From Bradyrhizobium sp. SZCCHNS1050 (GTDB lineage: Bacteria; Pseudomonadota; Alphaproteobacteria; Rhizobiales; Xanthobacteraceae), in assembly GCF_032484785.1 (NCBI RefSeq), contig NZ_JAUETR010000002.1, positions 1,178,001 through 1,242,000 of the forward strand: a stretch of 64,000 nt of DNA. Reading direction: 5' to 3'. The notes under the pieces were generated by a model. That model searched no databases and had not been told where the DNA came from. It was given only the letters and a program-made list of their open reading frames with translations. Shown here one piece after another: positions 9,370-18,336 of this stretch; position 1 is the first letter of the stretch; the number at the start of each line of letters is the position of its first letter. The position numbers were made by a program, and so were the translations under genes.

Positions 9370-10983
9370 TCACCCTTTCGCGCCGGACTTCACCAGCTTG
9401 TAGAATACCGAGTCCATCAGCGCCTGGAACGAGGCGTCGATGATGTTGGGTGACACGCCGACCGTGGTCCAGCGCTCCCCCTTTTCGTCCTCGCTCTCGA
9501 TCAGCACGCGCGTGACCGCCTCGGTGCCGCCATTGAGGATACGGACGCGGTAGTCGATCAGCTTGAGGCCGTCGATGAAGCCCTGGTACTTGCCGAGATC
9601 CTTGCGCAAGGCGACGTCGAGCGCATTGACCGGGCCGTTGCCTTCCGCCGCCGAGATCAGCCGCTCGCCAGCGACGTCCACCTTGACCACGGCCAGCGCC
9701 ACCGTGACGCGTTCACCGAGCGCGTTGTAGCGCTGCTCGACATTGACGTCGAACTGCTCGACCCGGAAATACTCCGGCACCGAGCCCAGCGTACGCCGCG
9801 CCAGCAACTCGAACGAGGCGTCGGCGGACTCGTAGGCGTAGCCCGCGGCCTCGCGCTCCTTCAGTTCCTCGACGAGGCGCGTCAGCTTAGGATCGCTCTT
9901 GCTGAAGGGAATGCCGCCACGCTCCAGCGCCGCAATGACGTTGGATCGTCCGGCCTGGTCGGAGACCAGCACCTTGCGATGATTGCCGACGCGCTCGGGC
10001 AGGACGTGCTCATAGGTCTGCGGATCCTTCAGCACGGCCGACGCATGAATACCGGTCTTGGTGACGAAGGCGCTCTCGCCGACATAAGGCGCGTGCCGGT
10101 TCGGCGCACGGTTCAGCATGTCGTCGAGCGTGCGCGAGACCTTCATCAGGCCGGCGAGCTGCCGGTCCGATACGGCGATCTCGAACCGATCCGAGAACTC
10201 CGTCTTCAGCTTCAAGGTCGGGATCAGTGAGCACAGATTGGCATTGCCGCAGCGCTCGCCGAGTCCGTTCAAGGTGCCCTGGATCTGCCGCACGCCAGCG
10301 CGGACCGCGGCAAGCGAGTTCGCCACCGCCTGCTCGGTATCGTTATGGGCGTGGATGCCGAGATGATCGCCCGGCACATGCTTGGCGACCTCGCCGACGA
10401 TCACCTCGATCTCGTGCGGCATGGTGCCGCCATTGGTGTCGCACAGCACGACCCAGCGCGCGCCGGCCTCATAGGCCGCGCGGGTGCAGGCCAGCGCGAA
10501 CTCCGCATTCTCCTTGTAGCCGTCGAAGAAATGCTCGCAGTCGAGCATCACCTCGCGCCCCGCAGCCTTCGCGGCGGTCACGCTGTCGCGGATCGAGGCG
10601 AGATTCTCCTCGTTGGTGGTCTCCAGCGCGACGCGGACCTGGTAGGCGGATGACTTCGCGACGAAGCAGATCGCGTCCGCCTCGGCCTCCAGCAGCGCCG
10701 CCACGCCCGGATCGTTGGACACCGAGCGTCCCGCCCGGCGCGTCATCCCGAAGGCGGTGAAGCGGGCATGGCCGAGCTTGGGCTTGGCGGCGAAGAACTC
10801 GGTGTCGAGCGGGTTGGCGCCGGGATAGCCGCCCTCGACATAGTCGATGCCGAGATCGTCGAGCATGCGCGCGATCGCCTGCTTGTCGGCCAGCGTGAAA
10901 TCGACACCGTTGGTCTGCGCGCCATCGCGCAGGGTGGTGTCGAACAGATAAAGCCGTTCCCTGCTTGTGCCTGCCCTGCTCAT
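9370..10983 (-). CDS. cimA: Citramalate synthase
   Basis: A 537-residue member of the isopropylmalate/homocitrate synthase family, citramalate type. The TIM barrel starts with LFDTTLRDGAQTNGVDFTLA (about residues 12-31), the metal- and substrate-binding motif, and HIHAHNDTEQAVANSLAAV-like residues supply the HxH metal ligands. A C-terminal LeuA dimer domain (about 400-530) includes DVALRKDLGKYQGFIDGLKL and is the likely site of feedback control. It condenses pyruvate with acetyl-CoA to (R)-citramalate, a threonine-independent route to 2-oxobutanoate and isoleucine. ATG at 10983 overlaps the stop of the GNAT gene (ATGA), which decides the start. Confidence 0.9.
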   Translation of the reverse strand: MSRAGTSRERLYLFDTTLRDGAQTNGVDFTLADKQAIARMLDDLGIDYVEGGYPGANPLDTEFFAAKPKLGHARFTAFGMTRRAGRSVSNDPGVAALLEAEADAICFVAKSSAYQVRVALETTNEENLASIRDSVTAAKAAGREVMLDCEHFFDGYKENAEFALACTRAAYEAGARWVVLCDTNGGTMPHEIEVIVGEVAKHVPGDHLGIHAHNDTEQAVANSLAAVRAGVRQIQGTLNGLGERCGNANLCSLIPTLKLKTEFSDRFEIAVSDRQLAGLMKVSRTLDDMLNRAPNRHAPYVGESAFVTKTGIHASAVLKDPQTYEHVLPERVGNHRKVLVSDQAGRSNVIAALERGGIPFSKSDPKLTRLVEELKEREAAGYAYESADASFELLARRTLGSVPEYFRVEQFDVNVEQRYNALGERVTVALAVVKVDVAGERLISAAEGNGPVNALDVALRKDLGKYQGFIDGLKLIDYRVRILNGGTEAVTRVLIESEDEKGERWTTVGVSPNIIDASFQALMDSVFYKLVKSGAKG

Positions 10984-11483
10984 GCCTGCGCTCCCCCGGA
11001 GCCGAGCGTCTTCTTCATCGTAGTGTTGGCGAGCCACTCGCCATTGATGGAGACGCTATTGCGCTGCTGCGCGACGTAGCCGCGCTTGCGGAAGAATTCG
11101 ACCGCCGTGTCGCTGGCGTCGACCGACAGACCGGTCGTGCCGCGCGCGCCCGCCAGCTTTTCCAGCGCGTCGCACAGCAGGGCGCCGACGCCCTGCCCGG
11201 CCGCATTCGGATGGACATAGAGCATGTCGATGTGATCGTTGCCCTTCAGCGCGGCGAAGCCGACCGGCGAGCCCTGCAGGGTCGCAATCAAGGTGAGCTC
11301 GGATGCCAGCCTCTTGCCAAAACCCGTCTCATCCTCAGCAGCGGACGCCCAGGCCTCCTGCTGCTCCTCGCTGTAGTCATCACCGGTCAATTGCTGGATG
11401 CTGGCGACGAAGATCGCGGCCAGCACCGGCGCATCAGCGGGAAGAAACGGCCGCAGCGCGGGCCTCGGGAGAGCCTGTCCCAT
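10980..11483 (-). CDS. GNAT family N-acetyltransferase
   Basis: A 167-residue acetyltransferase. Motif A is visible as DMLYVHPNAAGQGVGALLCD (about residues 86-105), the pyrophosphate-binding loop for acetyl-CoA; the later block VDASDTAVEFFRKRGYV is motif B. The PxxAxxI N-terminus is typical. The substrate is unknown. It sits third in the operon cysS / 37-aa membrane protein / this gene / cimA. It begins 3 bases after the preceding stop, and its own TGA overlaps the cimA start, so coupling is likely even though no pathway link is evident. Confidence 0.88.
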   Translation of the reverse strand: MGQALPRPALRPFLPADAPVLAAIFVASIQQLTGDDYSEEQQEAWASAAEDETGFGKRLASELTLIATLQGSPVGFAALKGNDHIDMLYVHPNAAGQGVGALLCDALEKLAGARGTTGLSVDASDTAVEFFRKRGYVAQQRNSVSINGEWLANTTMKKTLGSGGAQA

Positions 11484-11486
11484 GCG

Positions 11487-11600
11487 TCACCACATGCCGT
11501 AGAGTTTCGTGACCAGCGCCACTGCGCCCGCGATCAGCACCAGCTTGAGCAGGATGTAGTACAGCCAGTGCCGCGGAAACGGCGTGTCGGGCTTGCTCAT
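11487..11600 (-). CDS. 37-residue single-pass membrane microprotein in the cysS operon
   Basis: The protein has a polar N-terminus with PRHW followed by one hydrophobic helix (about residues 15-32, [15 protein letters not shown]) and the end TKLYGMW. Its ATG (11600-11598) overlaps the cysS TGA (ATGA) and its stop is 3 bases before the GNAT start. This packing between three well-supported genes, plus a sensible membrane helix, supports real translation. No function is recognised. It could modify a membrane complex, as many bacterial microproteins do, but that is speculation. Confidence 0.7.
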   Translation of the reverse strand: MSKPDTPFPRHWLYYILLKLVLIAGAVALVTKLYGMW

Positions 11601-13006
11601 CGCGCAATCTCCCAGGTCGTGACCGGCTTGCCGTCGGCGCCCTTGCCGTCCTTCAATACGATACCCATCGCGGCGAGTGCGTCGCGGAGGCGATCGGACT
11701 CCTTGAAGTCCTTGCGCGCCCGGGCCGCGGTACGCTCGGCGATCAGGCTTTCGACCTTGGCGGCGTCGACGCCTTTGGCCTGCTGCTTTCGCGCTTCCCA
11801 TCGCGCGACTGTGTCCGACAGGAAGCCCGCAAAGCGGAGCGAGCCGGCAAAGGCCGCGCGGTCCGTCTCGCCGCCGGACGCCGCACGGCTCCGCAACGCG
11901 TGCAGCTCTGCGATCATCAGCGGCGTGTTGAGGTCGTCGACGAGGGCGGCGATGATCTCGGGCCCCGGCTGCTCACCCGGCGCATCGGCCACGACGCGAT
12001 ACCAGTCGTCGAGCGTCTTCGCGCTCTCCTCCAGGCCCTTGACGGTCCAATCGGCCGGCGAGCGATAATGCATCTTGAGCATGTTGAGGCGCAGCACCTC
12101 GCCAGGCCAGTCCGCCAGCAGGTCGCGGATGGTGACGAAATTGCCGAGGCTCTTCGACATCTTCGCGCCCTCGACCTGGACGAACTCATTGTGCAGCCAG
12201 TAGTTCGCCATCACCGACGTGCCGTGCGCGCAGCGCGACTGCGCGATCTCGTTCTCATGATGCGGGAAGATCAGATCGAGTCCGCCGCCATGGATGTCGA
12301 AGACCTCGCCGAGATAGGCTGCGCTCATCGCCGAGCACTCGATGTGCCAGCCCGGCCGGCCGCGGCCCCACGGGCTGTCCCAGCCCGGCTCGTCCTCCGA
12401 CGACTGCTTCCACAGCACGAAGTCGGCAGGATTCTTCTTGTGCGCATCGACGGCCACGCGCGCGCCGGCGAGTTGCTCGTCGAGCCTGCGGCCCGACAGC
12501 GCGCCGTAGTCCGGCATCGACCGGGTGTCGAACAACACCTCGCCGCCCGCCTCATAGGCGTGGCCACGCGCGATCAGTTGCTTGATCAGGCTCACCATAT
12601 CCGCCTTGCCATCAGGGCGCGGCAGCACGAACTCGGTGGCGCGTGGCTCGAAGGTCGGCGGCAGGCTGCCGAGCGCAGCCGCGTCGCTGCGGAACTGATT
12701 GGCCGTCAGCTCCGTCACCTTCCGGATCGCCTCGTTCAGCGGCAGCCCGGGAAAGTCGCGCGCGGCGCGGGCGTTGATCTTGTCGTCGACGTCCGTGATG
12801 TTGCGGACATAAGTGACGTGATCCTTGCCATAGAGATGCCGCAGCAGCCGGAACAGCACGTCGAAGACGATCACGGGCCGCGCATTGCCGATATGGGCGA
12901 AGTCGTAGACCGTCGGTCCGCAGACATACATGCGGACATTGTTGGGATCGAGCGGCACGAAGGGGCGCTTCTCCCGCGACGCGGTGTCGTACAAACGCAA
13001 GTCCAT
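11597..13006 (-). CDS. cysS: Cysteine--tRNA ligase
   Basis: A 469-residue class I aminoacyl-tRNA synthetase that charges tRNA-Cys in the cytoplasm. It has the Zn-binding Cys in [10 protein letters not shown] (about 27-36), the HIGH-type motif HIGNA (38-42), the further zinc ligands Cys and HHENE in the middle, and the KMSKS loop in [12 protein letters not shown] (about residue 273). The C-terminal helical anticodon region ends with [18 protein letters not shown]. The length is normal for the family. It is the first gene of a leftward operon whose next three genes overlap or nearly touch. Confidence 0.97.
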   Translation of the reverse strand: MDLRLYDTASREKRPFVPLDPNNVRMYVCGPTVYDFAHIGNARPVIVFDVLFRLLRHLYGKDHVTYVRNITDVDDKINARAARDFPGLPLNEAIRKVTELTANQFRSDAAALGSLPPTFEPRATEFVLPRPDGKADMVSLIKQLIARGHAYEAGGEVLFDTRSMPDYGALSGRRLDEQLAGARVAVDAHKKNPADFVLWKQSSEDEPGWDSPWGRGRPGWHIECSAMSAAYLGEVFDIHGGGLDLIFPHHENEIAQSRCAHGTSVMANYWLHNEFVQVEGAKMSKSLGNFVTIRDLLADWPGEVLRLNMLKMHYRSPADWTVKGLEESAKTLDDWYRVVADAPGEQPGPEIIAALVDDLNTPLMIAELHALRSRAASGGETDRAAFAGSLRFAGFLSDTVARWEARKQQAKGVDAAKVESLIAERTAARARKDFKESDRLRDALAAMGIVLKDGKGADGKPVTTWEIAR

Positions 13007-13395
13007 GGTCCGTCCCCGAATGCCCTGTGCTCACCGCCCCGCCGGACCGACAGTCCATGACGAAGCGAAACGGGTGTCCTACGCCGCACGACCGCCCGCG
13101 AGCGGGCCGCCACGGCACGAATCACACTTCCGACCTGCCGGCCGGGCGTCCTGATCATCTCTGTTGAGAAAAGACGGCCTCAGCCAGCGAATCGCTAGCG
13201 CGTAATCTCGCGGCAAATGCAGCAGATGGCGAGGAAACCGTTCATGAAACTCACCATGCTGCAGCAGACTGTCTCCGTCAAGAGCCGCAAAACGGCCGTT
13301 TTCACTGCCCAAATGCTCGCGCCCCGCCTCATGGTTAATCATTTTTAAGCTTTTGGGCCTAACCATGAGTTGTCTCCTACACCCACCGGTGCACC
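13007..13395. other. Intergenic region upstream of cysS and of the small secreted protein gene
   Basis: This 389-base stretch holds the divergent control regions of cysS (leftward) and the 102-residue protein (rightward). No coding frame with convincing codon use was seen. One inverted repeat stands out: CATGGTTA at 13330-13337 and TAACCATG at 13360-13367, flanking an AT-rich core with two TTAA words six bases apart. A promoter or operator is likely but cannot be assigned. Confidence 0.4.
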
Positions 13396-13704
13396 ATGCG
13401 AATCTCCCCGGCGCTGCTCGCCTGCTGTGTTCTCCTCGCCGCCGCGACCACCGCCACGGCGGAGAGCCGCATCTTCATCATCGCCAACGAAGCCGACGGC
13501 TACGGCGTCGACCAGTGCCTCGCCAAGGGCGACCGATGCGGCGCCTCGGCCGCGCGGTCGTACTGCCAATCACGGGATTTTGCACAGGCCTCCTCCTATC
13601 GCCGCGTCGACCCCGATGAAATCACCGGATCGGTGCCGAAAGCCGGCGCAAACTGCGCCCGTGGCGGCTGCAGCGACTTTGTCGCGATCACCTGCCAGCG
13701 CTGA
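13396..13704 (+). CDS. Small secreted protein with six cysteines
   Basis: A 102-residue protein. Residues 1-22 form a signal peptide ending TATA-ES. The mature part of about 80 residues carries six Cys: DQC, DRC, YCQS, ANC, GGC and ITCQR. An even number of Cys in a periplasmic or secreted protein suggests three disulfides. No family is recognised; short proteins of this kind are common and unannotated in Bradyrhizobium. The ribosome site upstream of ATG 13396 is weak. It stands alone, 153 bases before the DUF2865 gene on the same strand. Confidence 0.7.
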   Translation: MRISPALLACCVLLAAATTATAESRIFIIANEADGYGVDQCLAKGDRCGASAARSYCQSRDFAQASSYRRVDPDEITGSVPKAGANCARGGCSDFVAITCQR

Positions 13705-13857
13705 GACGGCCGGGAACGGCGGTTCCCGCCACCCCGGCGCCCTGGAAACGACGTGACGATGCCCGACAAAGCGGCTATGGCATGCCCGCCGCTGCCGCGA
13801 TTTTTCCGAATTCTGTGCTAGTCCCGCGGCTGCACCCATGGACCGGAATACCGCATC

Positions 13858-15015
13858 TTGATCGCATCCCTGTCTCCGCGCCTGCTGGCCGTGTCTGCGC
13901 TGCTCGGACTGACCCTGACCGGCTCGCACGCCCTGGCGCAATCCAGCTCCGAATCCTATGCGCAGATGCCGCCGGGCCCGCCCGGACCGCAGGCCGGCGT
14001 CAATCCGATCTGTCCGCGCCTGGAGGCGCAGCTCGCCTCGATCGATCGCGGTGGCGGCGATCCCGCGCGTGAGGACCAGATCCGGCGCTATCAGGATGCT
14101 GCCGCCAAGCAGCAAGGCGAGCTCGACCGCGTCAGCATGCAGGCCAAGCGCATGGGCTGCGACAGCCCGGGCTTCTTCTCGATCTTCAACGGCCGCTCGG
14201 CCGAATGCGCCCCGGTGAACAACCAGATCCAGCAGATGCGGTCCAACCTGGACCAGATCATGAGCAGCCTGGAGCGGCTCCGTGGCGGCGGGTTCGGCGG
14301 CGAGCGCGACAACCAGCGCCGCTCGGTGCTGGCAGCCCTCGGCCAGAACAATTGCGGCCCGCAATATCAGCAGTACGCTAACGCCAATCGCGGCGGCGGC
14401 GGCGGCAACTTCCTGACCAGCCTGTTCGGCGGCGGTGCCGACAGCAATCCCGCCGCATCGCTGCCGCCGCCGAGCGCCGATCTCGCGGCGCCGCAGGGCA
14501 CCTACCGGACCGTGTGCGTGCGTAGCTGCGACGGCGCCTATTTCCCGATCTCGTTTGCCACCGTTCCCGGCCGCTTCGCCGACGACGAGCGCGCCTGCAA
14601 GGCGCAATGCCCCGCCGCCGACGCGACGCTGTTCACCTATCGCAATCCCGGCGAGGACATGAACCAGGCGGTCTCGGTCAATGGCCAGCCCTACACCGCG
14701 CTGCCGAACGCCTTCAAGTATCGCACCGAGTTCAACCCGAGCTGTTCCTGCAAGGCGCCCGGCCAAACCTGGGCCGATGCGCTGAAATCGATCGACGACC
14801 GGGCCACAGCCGCCGAGCAGGGCGACATCATCGTCACCGAGGAGAGCGCCAAGCGGATGCAGCAGCGCCAGACCGGCAAGCCGCCGGCGAACGCCGCCCG
14901 CAAAGGCGCCACGCCGGCCGATGCCGCAGCGCCCGCGACCGCGGACACCACGACGGGCGCCGGTGGCGACAAGCAGATCCGCACGGTGGGACCGACCTTC
15001 ATTCCCGCGCGTTGA
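13858..15015 (+). CDS. DUF2865 domain exported protein
   Basis: A 385-residue exported protein. Residues 1-28 look like a signal peptide ending HALAQ. A Gln/Arg-rich helical part (about 60-160) contains a Cys pair region (MGCDSPGFF, ECAPVNNQI). The DUF2865 core follows: YRTVCVRSCDGAYFPISFAT (about 216-235), then CKAQCPAADATLFTYRNPG and NPSCSCKAPGQTW. The tail is Ala/Pro-rich and disordered. The family is found in alphaproteobacteria and has no known function; the Cys-rich core suggests an extracytoplasmic disulfide-bonded domain. The start is TTG at 13858, since the nearby ATG at 13838 is out of frame. Confidence 0.8.
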   Translation: MIASLSPRLLAVSALLGLTLTGSHALAQSSSESYAQMPPGPPGPQAGVNPICPRLEAQLASIDRGGGDPAREDQIRRYQDAAAKQQGELDRVSMQAKRMGCDSPGFFSIFNGRSAECAPVNNQIQQMRSNLDQIMSSLERLRGGGFGGERDNQRRSVLAALGQNNCGPQYQQYANANRGGGGGNFLTSLFGGGADSNPAASLPPPSADLAAPQGTYRTVCVRSCDGAYFPISFATVPGRFADDERACKAQCPAADATLFTYRNPGEDMNQAVSVNGQPYTALPNAFKYRTEFNPSCSCKAPGQTWADALKSIDDRATAAEQGDIIVTEESAKRMQQRQTGKPPANAARKGATPADAAAPATADTTTGAGGDKQIRTVGPTFIPAR

Positions 15016-15037
15016 GCGAGATCGCCGGGCCATCGGA

Positions 15038-16423
15038 TCATCCTTCGAACGCATCCGAGAACGCACGGCCAGCTAGATCGGGCGACATGACGTCGCCCGA
15101 CGGTCCCAGCGCGTTCACGGGCTTCCAACGATTGCGCAGCGCTGCGAGACGAACGATCTCGGCCGGGGACACGCCGTCGACGAGAGTGGCACCGCCAGTC
15201 GCGTCACCGATCTCGCAGCCATGCAGGTCCGACGTCTTGCGAGGCACGACCGCGAGCGCACCGGAGAGGCTCGCCAAGGCCAGCAGCAGCGAGCCGCGCA
15301 CGCGCGCCAGGAGAGCGTGACGGGCGTCGCCCGCCAGCGGCCCGGGGAGAACCGTTTCGAAGCCTGCCACTGCCGGTGCGATCGGCAACGTCTCGGCGGT
15401 GACGCCGAACCGCGCCGCGACTGCAATAGCCGGCGATTCCTGCGGCATGTCCGGCCCGGACAGCACCACACCGCGCACCCTCGCAGCTCCGAGCGCATCG
15501 ACGGCCATCGCCAATGACAGCGCGGATTCGATGCCTCCGGTCAGAGCCAGCACGATCCCGGTGAAGCCATGCTTCTCGACGTGGTCGCGCAGGCCGAGCA
15601 CGCGGGCCGCGTAGTCCGCCTCGTCGCCCTCGCTCGGCGTGGTGACCGGTCCCCGACACTGCCAGCCGTCTCCCCTGCTCCATGCCAAGGTCGTGACCTC
15701 AGCGGCGAAGCCCGGAAGCTGCGCGGCCACCGAGAGATCGGCGTTCAGCGCGAACGATGCGCCGTCGAACACCTTGCCGTCCTGACCGCCGACCTGGTTG
15801 AGCCAGACGAGCGGCAGATCGCTTTCGGTGACGCGGGCGACCGCGGCCGACAGGCGCCGGTCGCCGCCGCTGCGCAGGTAGCATGAGCGGCTCGGCACGA
15901 CGATGAGTTCGGCCCCGGTTTCCGCCAGCGTCTCGATGACGTTTTCGTCGTTCGAGGATTCTTCGGGCGAGATGTCTTCGCCGATCGCGACGCCGATGCG
16001 GACGCCCCGCACGCTGAGCGGGCCGGCCGCCGGGCCGCGCATGAACACGCGCTTCTGATCACCATCGGCCAGGTTGGCCTTGAAGCGCGTCGCGGCGATG
16101 CGGCCGGTGTCGAGCAGCACGCAGGCATTGTAGAGCTTGCCGTCGTCGATCCAGGGCGTGCCGATCAGCACCGCCGGCCCGCCATCGGCGGTCTCGCGCG
16201 CGAGAGCCCCGATCGCGGCCCGGCACGCGGCCTGAAATGCCGGCTTCAGCACCAGATCCTGGCATGGATGCCCCGCCAGGAATAGCTCCGGCAGCACCAC
16301 GAGATCAGCGCCGTCGGCCGCCGCCCTCGCCCGTGCCTCGCGCGCCTTCGCGGCATTTCCTGCGATGTCGCCGACCGTCGGGTTGAGCTGGGCCAGCGTG
16401 ATCCTGAAGATGTCGGCGGCCAT
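15038..16423 (-). CDS. Degenerate NAD(+) synthetase-like protein (NadE paralogue)
   Basis: A 461-residue protein with the two-part layout of glutamine-dependent NAD synthetase: an N-terminal nitrilase/glutaminase domain (about 5-260) and an ammonia-dependent synthase domain (about 270-440). The nitrilase Glu46 (VVLPELFL) and probably Lys115 (RFKANL) remain, but the Cys nucleophile of the usual CED motif is Gly148 (IGVAIGED). The SGGIDS ATP loop reads TGGIES, and the NKSE region reads RKTSD. It is about 100 residues shorter than normal at the C-terminus. It probably cannot use glutamine and may not make NAD; a regulatory or new enzymatic role is possible. It lies 12 bases after dgkA in the DAHP synthase operon. 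Confidence 0.82.
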   Translation of the reverse strand: MAADIFRITLAQLNPTVGDIAGNAAKAREARARAAADGADLVVLPELFLAGHPCQDLVLKPAFQAACRAAIGALARETADGGPAVLIGTPWIDDGKLYNACVLLDTGRIAATRFKANLADGDQKRVFMRGPAAGPLSVRGVRIGVAIGEDISPEESSNDENVIETLAETGAELIVVPSRSCYLRSGGDRRLSAAVARVTESDLPLVWLNQVGGQDGKVFDGASFALNADLSVAAQLPGFAAEVTTLAWSRGDGWQCRGPVTTPSEGDEADYAARVLGLRDHVEKHGFTGIVLALTGGIESALSLAMAVDALGAARVRGVVLSGPDMPQESPAIAVAARFGVTAETLPIAPAVAGFETVLPGPLAGDARHALLARVRGSLLLALASLSGALAVVPRKTSDLHGCEIGDATGGATLVDGVSPAEIVRLAALRNRWKPVNALGPSGDVMSPDLAGRAFSDAFEG

Positions 16424-16435
16424 CGCTCAACTCGT

Positions 16436-16789
16436 TCAAAGCAGCCCGAGCCGCTCGGCGATCGCGAACAGCCAGAAGCAGCCGGACATCAGCAGCGCGA
16501 CGCCGACGGCGGCCGAGCCGAGATCCTTGACCCGGCCGATCTGCAGATCGTGCTCGGTGGTGAGGCGGTCGGCGAGCTTCTCGATCGCGGTGTTGAGCAG
16601 CTCGACGACCAGCACCAGCACCACCGCGCAGACCAGCTCGACGCTGCGCATCGCCGTCGCGCCGACGACATAGGCCAGCGGCAGCGCCAGCAGGAACGCG
16701 ACCACCTCCTCGCGCACCGCCTGCTCGGAGCGGAGCGCGAAGGCCAGGCCGTTGCGCGAGTTGACCGTCGCGCGCCACAGACGCAGCAT
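16436..16789 (-). CDS. dgkA: Diacylglycerol kinase
   Basis: A 117-residue prokaryotic diacylglycerol kinase, an inner-membrane trimer that phosphorylates diacylglycerol to phosphatidate and recycles lipid by-products of envelope glycan synthesis. Three membrane segments fall near 28-46, 50-65 and 92-112. The catalytic signature ELLNTAIEKLADRLT (about 63-77) contains the active-site Glu and Asn. The N-terminal amphipathic part NGLAFALRSEQAVREE matches the family. Its ATG shares one base with the upstream DAHP synthase stop (TGATG), so the two are probably coupled. Confidence 0.93.
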   Translation of the reverse strand: MLRLWRATVNSRNGLAFALRSEQAVREEVVAFLLALPLAYVVGATAMRSVELVCAVVLVLVVELLNTAIEKLADRLTTEHDLQIGRVKDLGSAAVGVALLMSGCFWLFAIAERLGLL

Positions 16790-18177
16790 CAGAAGCCCGC
16801 GACGGCCGGCATCGGTGCGGTCTTGCCGCCGCGCTGCTGCTTCAGCAGCTCGGCGATCAGGAACGCCATGTCGATCGACTGCTCGGCGTTCAGCCGGGGA
16901 TCGCACACCGTGTGATAGCGGTCGTTGAGATCCTCGTCGGTGATCGCGCGCGCGCCGCCGATGCATTCGGTGACGTCCTTGCCGGTCATCTCGAGATGGA
17001 TGCCGCCGGCATGGGTGCCCTCCGCGGCATGCACCGCGAAGAACGCCCGCACCTCGGATACGATGCGATCGAACGGCCGTGTCTTGTAGCCCGAGGTCGA
17101 GGTGATGGTGTTGCCGTGCATCGGATCGCACGACCACACCACCTTGCGCCCTTCCCGCTGCACCGCGCGGATCAGTCCCGGCAGATGATCGCCGACCTTG
17201 TCGGCGCCGAAGCGGTTGATCAGGGTCAGCCGGCCCGGCTCGTTGTCGGGATTGAGGATGTCGATCAGCTTCAGCAGCTCGTCCGGCTTCAGCGACGGGC
17301 CGCATTTCAGGCCGATCGGGTTCTTGATGCCGCGGAAATATTCGACATGGCCGTGGTCGAGCTGGCGGGTGCGGTCGCCGATCCAGATGAAATGGCCCGA
17401 GGTCGCGTACCAGTCGCCGGTGGTGGAATCGACCCGGGTGAAGGCCTGCTCATAGCCGAGCAGCAGCGCCTCGTGGCTGGTGTAGAAGTCGGTGGCGCGC
17501 AGCTCCGGATGGCTCTCGAGGTCGAGGCCGCAGGCGCGCATGAAGTTGAGCGCGTCCGAGATGCGGTCGGCCAGCTCCTTGTAGCGCCGCGACTGCGGGG
17601 AATCCTTGACGAAGCCGAGCATCCACTGATGCACGCTGCCGAGATTGGCGAAGCCGCCGGTGGCGAACGCGCGCAGCAGGTTCAAGGTCGCCGCCGACTG
17701 CCGGTAGGCGTCGAGCTGGCGCTGCGGATTGGGGATGCGCGCCTCGGGCGTGAAGGCGGTGTCGTTGACGATGTCGCCGCGATAGCTCGGCAGCTCGACG
17801 CCATTGATCTTCTCCGTCGGCGACGAGCGTGGCTTGGCGAACTGGCCGGCGATGCGGCCGACCTTCACCACCGGCACCGCGCCGGCATAGGTCATGACCA
17901 CGGCCATCTGCAGCAGCACGCGGAAGAAGTCGCGGATGTTGTTGGCGCCGTGCTCGGCGAAGCTCTCGGCGCAGTCGCCGCCCTGCAACAGGAATGCCTC
18001 GCCCGCCGCCACCCGCGCCAGCGCCTTCTTCAGGTTGCGCGCCTCGCCGGCGAACACCAGCGGCGGGAAGGTCGCAAGCTGCGCCTCGACCTCGGCGAGC
18101 GCCTTCTGGTCGGGATAGTCAGGCACCTGCTGCACCGGCTTGGACCGCCAGCTCTCCGGGCTCCAGCGCTCGGTCAT
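16789..18177 (-). CDS. Class II 3-deoxy-7-phosphoheptulonate synthase
   Basis: A 462-residue plant-type (class II) DAHP synthase, the first enzyme of the shikimate pathway, joining phosphoenolpyruvate and erythrose 4-phosphate. Typical blocks are [20 protein letters not shown] near residue 81 with the metal Cys, [14 protein letters not shown] near 126, the central [31 protein letters not shown], and the metal-binding [12 protein letters not shown]. The length matches the family. It is the first gene of the operon with dgkA and the NadE-like gene. Class II enzymes are usually the aromatic-regulated DAHP synthases of alphaproteobacteria. Confidence 0.95.
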   Translation of the reverse strand: MTERWSPESWRSKPVQQVPDYPDQKALAEVEAQLATFPPLVFAGEARNLKKALARVAAGEAFLLQGGDCAESFAEHGANNIRDFFRVLLQMAVVMTYAGAVPVVKVGRIAGQFAKPRSSPTEKINGVELPSYRGDIVNDTAFTPEARIPNPQRQLDAYRQSAATLNLLRAFATGGFANLGSVHQWMLGFVKDSPQSRRYKELADRISDALNFMRACGLDLESHPELRATDFYTSHEALLLGYEQAFTRVDSTTGDWYATSGHFIWIGDRTRQLDHGHVEYFRGIKNPIGLKCGPSLKPDELLKLIDILNPDNEPGRLTLINRFGADKVGDHLPGLIRAVQREGRKVVWSCDPMHGNTITSTSGYKTRPFDRIVSEVRAFFAVHAAEGTHAGGIHLEMTGKDVTECIGGARAITDEDLNDRYHTVCDPRLNAEQSIDMAFLIAELLKQQRGGKTAPMPAVAGF

Positions 18178-18336
18178 GGCTCTCTACTCCCTCTCGGCAA
18201 CTGCACGCCAAATTCCCCGCGCGGCGGCGCGCGCCTTATACACAGCCTGCTCCCGTGCCGCCACTTGGAATTTAGGGCGCGGACACAAGGGCTTGCACCG
18301 CCACCCGAATTTGACTTTGCTGCGGAAGGGCAAGTG

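Noticed and set aside
13330..13367. Inverted CATGGTTA/TAACCATG with two TTAA words as a CtrA site
   Set aside because: The TTAA spacing is six bases, not seven, so it does not fit the consensus; kept only as an unassigned inverted repeat.
16912..18336. In-frame upstream extension of the hydrolase at 18337
   Set aside because: It lies antisense to the DAHP synthase gene and has no similarity to hydrolases; the ribosome site at 18337 is good.
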